Shown here: positions 6,867 to 11,672 of the stretch, piece by piece
Position numbering within the stretch: position 1 is the stretch's first letter
Layout of the letters: the number at the start of each line of letters is the position of its first letter
Origin: an uncultured Bacilli bacterium
GTDB lineage: Bacteria; Bacillota_I; Bacilli_A; RF39; UBA660
Direction: 5' to 3'
Length of the DNA: 11,672 nt
Assembly: GCA_934096735.1 (NCBI GenBank)
Contig: CAKOMS010000022.1
Location: forward strand, 1-11,672
Notes under the pieces: generated by a model
What the model was told of the DNA's origin: nothing
The model's database searches: none
The model's input: only the letters and a program-made list of their open reading frames with translations
Translations under genes and position numbers: made by a program

Positions 6867-7331
6867 TTATTTTTTTATGTAAGCTCCATCAGTTTTGCAA
6901 TCATAAGTAGTAATTTTTTTATTTGCCAAAAGTTCTCCTTCATAATTAATAAATGGCTCTGGTAAATTATCAATACTTGCCCAAACTAATTCTTCACATT
7001 TATCAGGTTCTGCTATTTTTGGAGTTCCAGTGTAAATAGATACTTCAAAATAATAATCAATATATGGTTCAAGTACTTTACCGTCAATTTCGAAGAAATT
7101 TCTTCTTAATACTACATAACTATTAGTAATGCCTTTTAAATCAATTTCAATGTCTAACTCTTCCTTTGCTTCTCTTACTAAAGCTTCATATTGATTTTCT
7201 CCTTTATCAATATGTCCAGCTGGAAGTGCATAATATCCAGGCCATAATTTAGATCCTTTTCTTTTTTGTAAAAGTATTTTATCATTATCCATTATTATTA
7301 TATGGACAGCACTTTTAAACATTTCTTTCAT
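6867..7331 (-). CDS. Nudix hydrolase
   Basis: The protein has 154 residues from the ATG at 7329-7331, which follows GGAGGA by four bases. The Nudix box is complete: Gly39, Glu45, then REAKEE (53-58) with the metal-binding glutamates, ending in Asp60-Ile61, where the consensus usually has Gly at the first of these. It is preceded by KLWPGYYALPAGH, the usual strand and loop leading into the box. These enzymes cleave nucleoside diphosphates linked to another group and need Mg2+. The substrate cannot be named: the family includes ADP-ribose, NADH, dNTP and mRNA-cap hydrolases. It is the first gene of a likely operon with the transglutaminase-like and HMA-like genes, under an extended -10 element at 7372-7380. 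Confidence 0.92.
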   Translation of the reverse strand: MKEMFKSAVHIIIMDNDKILLQKRKGSKLWPGYYALPAGHIDKGENQYEALVREAKEELDIEIDLKGITNSYVVLRRNFFEIDGKVLEPYIDYYFEVSIYTGTPKIAEPDKCEELVWASIDNLPEPFINYEGELLANKKITTYDCKTDGAYIKK

Positions 7332-7335
7332 TTTA

Positions 7336-7341
7336 TCCTCC
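7336..7341 (-). promoter_or_regulatory. Ribosome binding site fixing the Nudix start
   Basis: GGAGGA on the minus strand stands four bases before the ATG at 7331. The in-frame TTG at 7343 overlaps the site and is rejected as a start. Confidence 0.8.
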
Positions 7342-7371
7342 AAATAATTATTTTTCTTTTAGTTTATAAGT

Positions 7372-7380
7372 ATTTTATCA
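7372..7380 (-). promoter_or_regulatory. Extended -10 promoter of the Nudix operon
   Basis: TGATAAAAT on the minus strand, about 30 bases before the Nudix ribosome site. The -35 region 17 bases upstream is a weak T-rich sequence. Confidence 0.45.
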
Positions 7381-7406
7381 CGCTTTAGGGTATATTAAAA
7401 CTCGAA

Positions 7407-7852
7407 CTAATCAAAAAAAATGAAAAGTTTAAATTTCTGTATAACATATAATTTAAATTCTGGACTTAACCAACTTGCAAATTCAAATGCTATATCAGGA
7501 TGGCAAAAGTCCCAAGACTATATTTGCCACCTTTTGAATATATTCCAATTGCATTTGTCCTATCTATCCATCTTTTTGGACTTAAAGTAAATGAAGTATA
7601 CCCAACTTCTTTATTTTTAATTTCACTGAATTCCGTGAAATTAAAATTTTCGTTATTTAATTGTTCCCATAATCCAATATAATCAAATGTTCCCTTATTA
7701 CTCATCCAATGGATAATTACATTAGCTGGATTTTCAGGATTAGAATATTTTGCTAAATCAGTAAGTGATATATAATCAACATCATTAATTCTCATAATTC
7801 TAATTTTATTATTGTTGACATCAAGTTCAGTTTGTATCAAATTATTTTTCAT
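7407..7852 (-). pseudogene. KilA-N domain protein, frameshifted and truncated
   Basis: The first frame (7852 down to a stop at 7490) encodes about 120 residues with ISLTDLAKYSN, VIIHWMSNKGT, FTLSPKRWI and IYSKGGKYSLGTFA, the core of a KilA-N domain, a DNA-binding module common in phage and mobile-element proteins. In the next frame the domain carries on without a gap: HPDIAFEFASWLSPEFKLYVI, ending at a TAG at 7407-7409. Joining the two needs one extra base between 7502 and 7503, so a single-base deletion explains the break. Even if repaired, the protein ends soon after LYVIQKF, where intact relatives continue into a C-terminal domain, so the gene is also shortened. The start has AAAGGA nine bases upstream. 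It is probably a phage or element relic, unless the base is a sequencing error. Confidence 0.82.
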
Positions 7853-7922
7853 TACACAAAATCCTTTCTATTAGTTGTTTTCTATTTAATATTTTACCAT
7901 ATAAATTAGTGTTTTTCTCATC

Positions 7923-8258
7923 TTACAATTCAAAATCATCATTTTTATTTTTAGATTCTTTTTCTTTTGAATAATCATAATTATCTTTTATATCTTTAAT
8001 TTCCTTATCATTTATAATTTCATGGGTATATAAATCAACTGAAAAATCATAATATTTATCTTTTTCATTAAAGAACATAAAAGTATTTTCGTTAATAATT
8101 ACTTTATGAGGTTCTATATAAGCAATATTAGTAGGTTCTAACCTTATTAAAGCACCATTTTCAATCGTTATATTAATATTGGTATATTTACTTGCCCAGT
8201 TAATCTTTTGCTTTAAAATCGGACTTATATTAAGTTCTTGTTTTATAATTCTAATCAT
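7923..8258 (-). CDS. Hypothetical protein, 111 residues
   Basis: I do not recognise this protein. Residues 1-80 mix short beta-prone stretches (INITIENGALIRLEP, IAYIEPHKVIINENTF, YYDFSVDLYTHEI), and the last 30 residues are highly charged and rich in Lys, Asp and Glu. There are no cysteines, membrane segments or signal peptide. The ATG at 8258 is 13 bases from AAAGGAG (8272-8278), an unusually long spacing, and a five-codon minigene start lies better placed in another frame. The gene follows the tRNA-Leu terminator by only a few bases, with no clear promoter of its own, so it may depend on read-through from the tRNA-Leu or scpB transcript. Confidence 0.6.
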   Translation of the reverse strand: MIRIIKQELNISPILKQKINWASKYTNINITIENGALIRLEPTNIAYIEPHKVIINENTFMFFNEKDKYYDFSVDLYTHEIINDKEIKDIKDNYDYSKEKESKNKNDDFEL

Positions 8259-8265
8259 AAATCAT
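8251..8265 (-). promoter_or_regulatory. Overlapping minigene at the start of the 111-residue gene
   Basis: ATG-ATT-TAT-GAT-TAG begins at 8265, six bases after AAAGGAG, and its TAG lies just inside the main coding frame. Ribosomes that start here would stop seven bases beyond the A of the main ATG (8258) and could restart on it. Whether this is functional cannot be told from sequence. Confidence 0.3.
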
Positions 8266-8285
8266 CAATCACTCCTTTAGACAAC

Positions 8286-8309
8286 AAAAAAACTCAATAT
8301 CAATTGAGT
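8286..8309 (-). terminator. Rho-independent terminator downstream of tRNA-Leu
   Basis: A perfect 7-bp stem (ACTCAAT at 8292-8298, ATTGAGT at 8303-8309) with a 4-base loop, followed on the minus strand by a T-run (8286-8292). It ends the tRNA-Leu transcript. Confidence 0.88.
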
Positions 8310-8348
8310 CTTATATATCTAAACGTTATTTTCGACGATTTTTGCTTT

Positions 8349-8434
8349 TGGTGCTTGTGGCGGGACTCGAACCCGCACGATTTATCGTCGCTGGATTTTG
8401 AGTCCAGTGCGTCTACCAATTCCGCCACACAAGC
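8349..8434 (-). tRNA. tRNA-Leu, anticodon CAA
   Basis: An 86-base tRNA including the encoded CCA at its 3' end. The acceptor stem pairs GCTTGTG with CACAAGC, and the discriminator base is A. The anticodon stem is CTGGA/TCCAG around the loop CTCAAAA, giving CAA at 8398-8400 and reading UUG leucine codons. The long variable arm and the GGCGGAATTGG-type D region are usual for tRNA-Leu. The T arm has GGTTCGAGTCC. It has its own promoter and terminator, and spurious open frames across it should be ignored. Confidence 0.97.
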
Positions 8435-8438
8435 AACT

Positions 8439-8467
8439 AAAAAAATTATAGCAAAAATACTATAATT
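8439..8467 (-). terminator. Rho-independent terminator of scpB, overlapping the tRNA-Leu promoter
   Basis: On the minus strand AATTATAG, an 8-base loop and CTATAATT form an 8-bp stem, followed by a run of seven T (8439-8445). The stop codon of scpB (8466-8468) overlaps the foot of the stem. Its descending arm contains the TATAAT of the tRNA-Leu promoter. Confidence 0.7.
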
Positions 8468-8473
8468 ATTCAA
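8445..8473 (-). promoter_or_regulatory. Promoter of tRNA-Leu
   Basis: TTGAAT (8468-8473), a spacer of exactly 17 bases and TATAAT (8445-8450) on the minus strand. The predicted start is a few bases before the tRNA 5' end at 8434. The -35 hexamer lies in the last codons and stop of scpB. Confidence 0.8.
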
Positions 8474-9014
8474 TATTCTTTTTCTCAAATAAGTTTGGTT
8501 CTGTATCTTCTTCTTTTACTAAAACATCAGGTAAATCACTTAATGTAGACATTCCAAAATAGTCTAGAAATTCTTTTGTAGTTTTGTATAAATTAGGTTT
8601 ACCTGGTAAATCGCTTTTTCCTGCTACTTTTATTAAATCTTTACTTAATAATTTTTTTATAACATAGGAACTACTTATTCCTCTTAGTTCATCTACCTCA
8701 ATTCTTGTAATCGGTTCATTATATGCGATAATAGCTAAAACTTCTAGTTGAGCTTGTGTTAATATAGATTCTTTATTTCTAATAAGTTTTTGATAATATT
8801 CATTATGTTCTTTTTTTGTAGTTAATTTAAAGGATTCTCCTAAAAAACTTAACTTAATTCCTCTTTCTTCTTTCTCATATTCTTTTTTTAATTCTGTTAA
8901 TAATTCTCTTGCTGTTCCTTCATTAACATCTAGCGTCTCACAAATTTCTTTTAAAGTAACACCTTCATCTCCTGCCACAAATAGCAGTCCTTCCAAAACT
9001 CCAACTAACTTCAT
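8466..9014 (-). CDS. scpB: Segregation and condensation protein B (ScpB)
   Basis: ScpB pairs with ScpA and SMC to form the bacterial condensin that compacts and separates chromosomes. The 182-residue protein has the usual two winged-helix domains. The first, residues 1-78, starts MKLVGVLEGLLFVAG. The second, 83-160, has ILTQAQLEVLAIIAYNEPI and the family signature GKSDLPGKPNLYKTT, then FLDYFGMSTLSDLP. A short charged tail follows. Length and motifs are all normal. It starts four bases after the scpA stop and lacks a strong ribosome site of its own, so it is probably translated by coupling. A terminator overlaps its stop codon, and the -35 of the tRNA-Leu promoter lies within its end. Confidence 0.97.
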   Translation of the reverse strand: MKLVGVLEGLLFVAGDEGVTLKEICETLDVNEGTARELLTELKKEYEKEERGIKLSFLGESFKLTTKKEHNEYYQKLIRNKESILTQAQLEVLAIIAYNEPITRIEVDELRGISSSYVIKKLLSKDLIKVAGKSDLPGKPNLYKTTKEFLDYFGMSTLSDLPDVLVKEEDTEPNLFEKKNIE

Positions 9015-9018
9015 TATT

Positions 9019-9738
9019 TCACTTACTTTCTATAATTATTGTACTAAAATTTTTATTTTGACTTAAAACTATTTCGTTATTTTTACTCATATCAAGTATA
9101 GACAAAAATGTTACTACTAAAGTTTCTTTTGTAATTATATCAAAAAGTTCAGAAAACTCTACTCTTTTTTTTACTTTCAATATATTTCTAATTTCTATGC
9201 ATCTTTCTTTTACACTTAATTCTTTTCTTGTAATTTTTGTTGTTACTGGTTTTTTAAATTCTATTCTTTTTTGCATCTCTAAAAAAGCATTTAATAAATC
9301 ATCTAAAGTTACATTGCCAGATATTGCTTCTTTTTCATCTTCAATATAGTTTTTTAAATTCTCTGGCAATTTTGTATAATATTGTGCTCTATTTTCTTCC
9401 ATTAATTTAAATGTTTCAGTAATGTTTTTATATCTTTCATATTCAATTAATTTATTTCTTAAATCCTCTTCACTTTTAATTTCAAATTCATTATCTTCTT
9501 CTTCGTAAGATTCTTCTTTGTTAATAAGCATTCTGCTTTTTAAATGTACTAATTCTGATGACATAACTAAATATTCACTGTTTTCATCTATATTGTTAAT
9601 ATCGTTAGAATTAATAAATTCGATATATTGATCAATTATATCTCGAATATTTACTTTATAAATGTCCATTTTTGATACTCTTACTAAATGAAGTAATAAA
9701 TCAAATGGTCCATCAAATGATTCAATGTGTAAATTCAT
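9019..9738 (-). CDS. scpA: Segregation and condensation protein A (ScpA)
   Basis: ScpA is the kleisin of the SMC-ScpAB condensin, joining the SMC heads and binding ScpB in the nucleoid. The 239-residue protein begins with the diagnostic FDGPFDLLLHLVR (8-20) and DIYKVNIRDIIDQYI (25-39), which form the SMC-neck-binding helical domain. A Glu-rich flexible stretch (about 75-92) follows, then the ScpB-binding middle region. The C-terminal winged helix (about 176-238) has RNILKVKKRVEFSELF and FLSILDMSKNNEIVL. The start is firm, with AGGGGG five bases or so before the ATG. It ends in TGA, evidence that this genome uses TGA as stop. It lies 17 bases after a gene for a membrane protein. Confidence 0.97.
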   Translation of the reverse strand: MNLHIESFDGPFDLLLHLVRVSKMDIYKVNIRDIIDQYIEFINSNDINNIDENSEYLVMSSELVHLKSRMLINKEESYEEEDNEFEIKSEEDLRNKLIEYERYKNITETFKLMEENRAQYYTKLPENLKNYIEDEKEAISGNVTLDDLLNAFLEMQKRIEFKKPVTTKITRKELSVKERCIEIRNILKVKKRVEFSELFDIITKETLVVTFLSILDMSKNNEIVLSQNKNFSTIIIESK

Positions 9739-9755
9739 ACTTCCCCCTAAAAAAT

Positions 9756-10661
9756 TTATTTACAAGTATATCCATAAGTAGACATTTCAAATGCTACTAC
9801 TTTTGCTTCTTCATTATATTTAAAATAATGTTTTTCATTTATTAAATTTGTGTTTACTTTTCCAACATTAGCACTAATAGTTGCAATAAAATTGTTGTCA
9901 TTTTCTACGAATGTTGTTTCTAAACCTGTTGTATTTTTATATTTATTTGTTTTGTCTTTATAAGTATTATAATATTCTGTATAAGATGGATTTACTTTTG
10001 GTACTCTTATAGTTTCTACTAAATCTGTTAATAAATCATTAGAGAAATGATATTCTATAGTATCTATATCTTTTGTACATACTAATTTATTGTCTGTAAG
10101 TTCTATATGAGGATAATCATTTGTTGTTTTTTCTTCAAAAGAAATATATTTGAAATCATTTTGAGTTTCAAAAGCATAAGATTTTCTTTCATCTTTATTT
10201 AATTCATCTATATCTACTTTAAATCTTTCAAGTAATGTTTTATTATCTGTAAATAATTCTAAAAATATTTTGTTATCTTTTAGAGAAATTACACTACTAG
10301 ATTCGTTAACTAATTCAAAAGATAAAATTTTATTTTCATACTTAAAATTTAAAGCTTTTAGTCCATGAACTTCTATAGTTAAAGAATCACTAACTTCACT
10401 ATATATTTTCTCTATATTATCAATAGGCTCATCATCTTTTTTACCTTCTTTATTATCTTTTATAGTACTCGCAGACTCTTTTCCAAGTAAATTATTTATA
10501 AATACTGATATATCATTAATATAATATACTACTGCTATAAAAATTGCTAAAATAATAACTACACGGATTATATTACTTTTTTTCTTATAAGTATAACCAA
10601 TAACTTGTGGTTTTAATTCTACATCTTCAAGAACTATTTTGTTTTTATTCTTTCTTGCCAT
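9756..10661 (-). CDS. Single-pass membrane protein with an extracytoplasmic two-cysteine domain
   Basis: The 301-residue protein has about 30 basic cytoplasmic residues, a membrane segment (about 32-48), a charged linker and a large external part. Residues about 84-185 form a beta-rich domain (FELVNESSSVISLKDNKIF is typical of extracellular Ig-like folds). Residues about 190-301, from KLVCTKD to a terminal GYTCK, resemble the domain found in many uncharacterised Bacillota lipoproteins (YehR or DUF1307-like); that comparison is from memory. It has only two cysteines, 195 and 300, both external and near the two ends of that domain, so a disulfide is likely. AGGTG precedes the ATG. It heads a transcript with scpA and scpB, from a promoter at 10688-10696, but a functional link to ScpAB is doubtful. 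Confidence 0.75.
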   Translation of the reverse strand: MARKNKNKIVLEDVELKPQVIGYTYKKKSNIIRVVIILAIFIAVVYYINDISVFINNLLGKESASTIKDNKEGKKDDEPIDNIEKIYSEVSDSLTIEVHGLKALNFKYENKILSFELVNESSSVISLKDNKIFLELFTDNKTLLERFKVDIDELNKDERKSYAFETQNDFKYISFEEKTTNDYPHIELTDNKLVCTKDIDTIEYHFSNDLLTDLVETIRVPKVNPSYTEYYNTYKDKTNKYKNTTGLETTFVENDNNFIATISANVGKVNTNLINEKHYFKYNEEAKVVAFEMSTYGYTCK

Positions 10662-10687
10662 ATAATCACCTTTTTATTTTCTAATTA

Positions 10688-10696
10688 ATTATAACA
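10688..10696 (-). promoter_or_regulatory. Extended -10 promoter of the membrane protein-scpA-scpB operon
   Basis: TGTTATAAT on the minus strand, with a consensus -10 hexamer and the TG extension. The -35 region is T-rich and overlaps the T-run of the preceding terminator. The transcript would start about 20 bases before the ATG at 10661. Confidence 0.6.
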
Positions 10697-10704
10697 TATA
10701 GAGC

Positions 10705-10739
10705 AAAAAAGAAAAAGTACTAACATTTTTTGTCAGTAC
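10705..10739 (-). terminator. Rho-independent terminator embedded in the end of the thioredoxin-like gene
   Basis: On the minus strand GTACTGAC, a 7-base loop and GTTAGTAC form an 8-bp stem with one G-U pair, followed by T-rich sequence (10705-10716). The hairpin spans the last six sense codons and the stop of the thioredoxin-like gene. Confidence 0.75.
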
Positions 10740-11436
10740 ATACTTCTTTATTTTTACTATTAATTAAGTCTGTAATTACTTTTTCTAATTCTTCTCTTTG
10801 ACTATCATTTAATTCGTCATTTCCATCAGCTTGGCTATTAATTGTTCCAACATGAAAATCAGTTACTTTTCCATCCTTTACTGCTATTATAGTTGGAACA
10901 TAAATTCTTTTTTCTTTTGTATCAAATTGATTTCCATTATCATCTGCTAAAATATATTCTGATAAATGTTCATCTAATGTTTTTAATAATTTATAATAAC
11001 CATCTGAACCCTTTTTACTATTAATTAGTTTTCCGTCTTCTACTGTAAATGCACTTCTTATGTCTTTTATATCTAAATAATATATTGGTTCATTTTTTTC
11101 TTCTGCAACTTTTGTAAGTGATGTAACTAAAGTTCTACACCAAGGACATTCACTAAATCCTAAATATATTACACCAGTACCCTTTGTTAACATTTCATTT
11201 ATTTCTTCTTCTGTACTATATTTAACAGTATTTGTTTTTGTTATATCTACTTGTACATTTTCTTTGCCAGTATATTCATTTATCTTTCCATTTAATTCTG
11301 AATATTCTTTTTGAAAATTAAGTCCATCTTTTGTAACATTTTCTTCTTTCTTTGTTACAGCATAAACACAAACTCCTACTACTATTAAAGTTAATAATAT
11401 TATTACTATAAGAATTATTTTATTTTTCTTTTCCAA
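10720..11436 (-). CDS. Membrane-anchored thioredoxin-like protein with a CPWC motif
   Basis: The protein has 238 residues if it starts at the TTG at 11434-11436, which follows AGGTGG by five bases; a GTG at 11445 is in frame but lacks a ribosome site and would add three residues. It has a membrane anchor (about 6-27), a linker of about 50 residues and then a thioredoxin fold outside the cell. VIYLGFSECPWC gives the CxxC at residues 97-100, and YVPTIIAVKDGKV supplies the cis-proline at 181. It resembles TlpA-like and bacteriocin-transport-accessory proteins that act on disulfides outside the membrane. Two more cysteines (233 and 238) close the chain, encoded by the terminator hairpin. Redox direction cannot be told from the sequence. 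A neighbouring gene encodes a two-cysteine external domain that could be a substrate. Confidence 0.85.
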   Translation of the reverse strand: MEKKNKIILIVIILLTLIVVGVCVYAVTKKEENVTKDGLNFQKEYSELNGKINEYTGKENVQVDITKTNTVKYSTEEEINEMLTKGTGVIYLGFSECPWCRTLVTSLTKVAEEKNEPIYYLDIKDIRSAFTVEDGKLINSKKGSDGYYKLLKTLDEHLSEYILADDNGNQFDTKEKRIYVPTIIAVKDGKVTDFHVGTINSQADGNDELNDSQREELEKVITDLINSKNKEVCTDKKC

Positions 11437-11441
11437 TCTTA

Positions 11442-11447
11442 CCACCT
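11442..11447 (-). promoter_or_regulatory. Ribosome binding site deciding the TTG start at 11436
   Basis: AGGTGG on the minus strand lies five bases before a TTG at 11434-11436. The GTG at 11443-11445 lies inside this site and has no purine-rich site upstream. Confidence 0.65.
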
Positions 11448-11452
11448 ATTAA

Positions 11453-11481
11453 ATCGTATCATAAATTATTTACTAAATCAA
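11453..11481 (-). promoter_or_regulatory. Promoter of the thioredoxin-like gene
   Basis: TTGATT (11476-11481), a 17-base spacer and TACGAT (11453-11458) preceded by TGa on the minus strand. A TTGACA at 11499-11504 is an alternative -35, but no -10 lies at the right spacing from it. Confidence 0.5.
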
Positions 11482-11521
11482 TTTTTTCTCATTAATTTTG
11501 TCAAATTTAGTCTATTTAAAC

Positions 11522-11550
11522 TTGATTCTTTAATTTTTATATGTTATATT
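11522..11550 (+). promoter_or_regulatory. Promoter of tRNA-Met
   Basis: TTGATT (11522-11527), exactly 17 bases, then TATATT (11545-11550) on the plus strand, ending 18 bases before the tRNA 5' end. It is the only plus-strand promoter supported in the window and faces away from the thioredoxin-like gene. Confidence 0.75.
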
Positions 11551-11568
11551 AATATTGCCCTTACAAAT

Positions 11569-11608
11569 GGCGATGTAGCTCAGCTGGCTAGAGCATCCGG
11601 TTCATACC
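11569..11608 (+). tRNA. Elongator tRNA-Met (CAU), 5' half only, interrupted after the anticodon loop
   Basis: The first 40 bases match the elongator tRNA-Met of Bacillota: acceptor GGCGATG, D arm GCTC/GAGC with the AGCTGGCTA loop, anticodon stem TCCGG and loop TTCATAC with the anticodon CAT at 11603-11605. After position 39 of the tRNA the match stops. The expected rest of the stem (a CCGGA-type strand), variable loop, T arm and acceptor strand are absent from the remaining 64 bases. The promoter is intact. Causes could be a mobile element integrated in the anticodon loop, a group I intron, a tRNA remnant at an attachment site, or an assembly fault. Confidence 0.85.
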
Positions 11609-11672
11609 TAATTAGCCACTGACTTAATTTATAAATTTAAAAATCAATTTTTACTAGATTTTATAAGGGTTT
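11609..11672. other. AT-rich sequence of unknown nature following the broken tRNA-Met
   Basis: The 64 bases from the tRNA break to the window edge have stops in every frame on both strands and no tRNA 3' half. A TAAAAAT/ATTTTTA inverted repeat lies in it. I saw no clear group I intron core, though the window ends too soon to exclude one. Confidence 0.5.

Noticed and set aside
7500..7682. Plus-strand open frame of 60 codons
   Set aside because: Antisense shadow of the KilA-N pseudogene, with no ribosome site.
8238..8465. Plus-strand open frame of 75 codons across tRNA-Leu
   Set aside because: It covers the tRNA, its terminator and promoter in antisense, with no ribosome site or family resemblance.
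8300..8488. Minus-strand open frame of 62 codons across tRNA-Leu
   Set aside because: It is translated tRNA: its middle (VAELVDALDSKSS) is the familiar false product of tRNA-Leu genes, and it has no ribosome site.
9015..9021. TGA read as tryptophan (Mycoplasma code)
   Set aside because: scpA and the DUF3592-like protein both end at TGA where their families or overlapping neighbours say they should, and tryptophans use TGG.
11606..11672. Group I intron in tRNA-Met
   Set aside because: Attractive because of the insertion point, but no convincing guide sequence pairing with the exon end and no conserved core are visible in the 67 bases available. Left open in the findings.
1..11672. CRISPR array, toxin-antitoxin pair or other defence system
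   Set aside because: No regularly spaced repeats and no paired small toxin-like genes were seen; the KilA-N fragment alone is not a system.

Overview
The window is very AT-rich, and nearly every gene lies on the minus strand. Strong Shine-Dalgarno sites, extended -10 promoters and U-run terminators are typical of a low-GC Bacillota genome. The scpA-scpB pair, a long ThyX and the poorly characterised lipoproteins suggest a gut or host-associated Bacilli lineage (RF39- or Erysipelotrichales-like); this taxonomic guess is an inference. TGA is used as a stop (scpA and the DUF3592-like gene), so the standard bacterial code fits better than the Mycoplasma code.

Layout from left to right. Positions 1-78 look like the 5' end of an IS30-family element running leftwards out of the window. 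Positions 79-2097 hold a two-gene envelope operon (a lipoprotein, then a membrane-anchored protein) closed by a terminator that overlaps the last stop codon. Positions 2189-3162 hold a DUF3592-like membrane protein overlapping a small DUF7662-like protein. A double-length ThyX (3299-4501) has its own promoter and terminator. Next comes a soluble HExxH metallopeptidase (4588-5730), then three genes in one direction: a Nudix hydrolase, a transglutaminase-like protein and a tandem HMA-like protein (7331 down to 5809). A frameshifted KilA-N gene (7407-7852) and an unknown 111-residue protein follow. A tRNA-Leu(CAA) and the ScpAB condensin subunits form the conserved core (8349-9738). Upstream of scpA lie a membrane protein with an extracellular two-cysteine domain and a membrane-anchored thioredoxin-like CPWC protein.

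The only plus-strand gene is an elongator tRNA-Met at 11569. It has a near-consensus promoter but is cut off just after the anticodon loop, and unrelated AT-rich sequence runs from there to the window edge.

The most interesting points are the broken tRNA-Met; a ThyX whose signature motif appears split between two half-domains (RHR in the C-half, ExSxRY in the N-half); terminators that share bases with coding ends and with a tRNA promoter; and the small Nudix/transglutaminase-like/HMA cassette. No obvious defence system or CRISPR array was seen. No gene-free stretch exceeds 300 bases. The largest, 11446-11672, contains divergent promoters, the tRNA-Met half and unassigned sequence. Four gene starts were moved to match ribosome binding sites (at 3162, 6848, 7331 and 11436).
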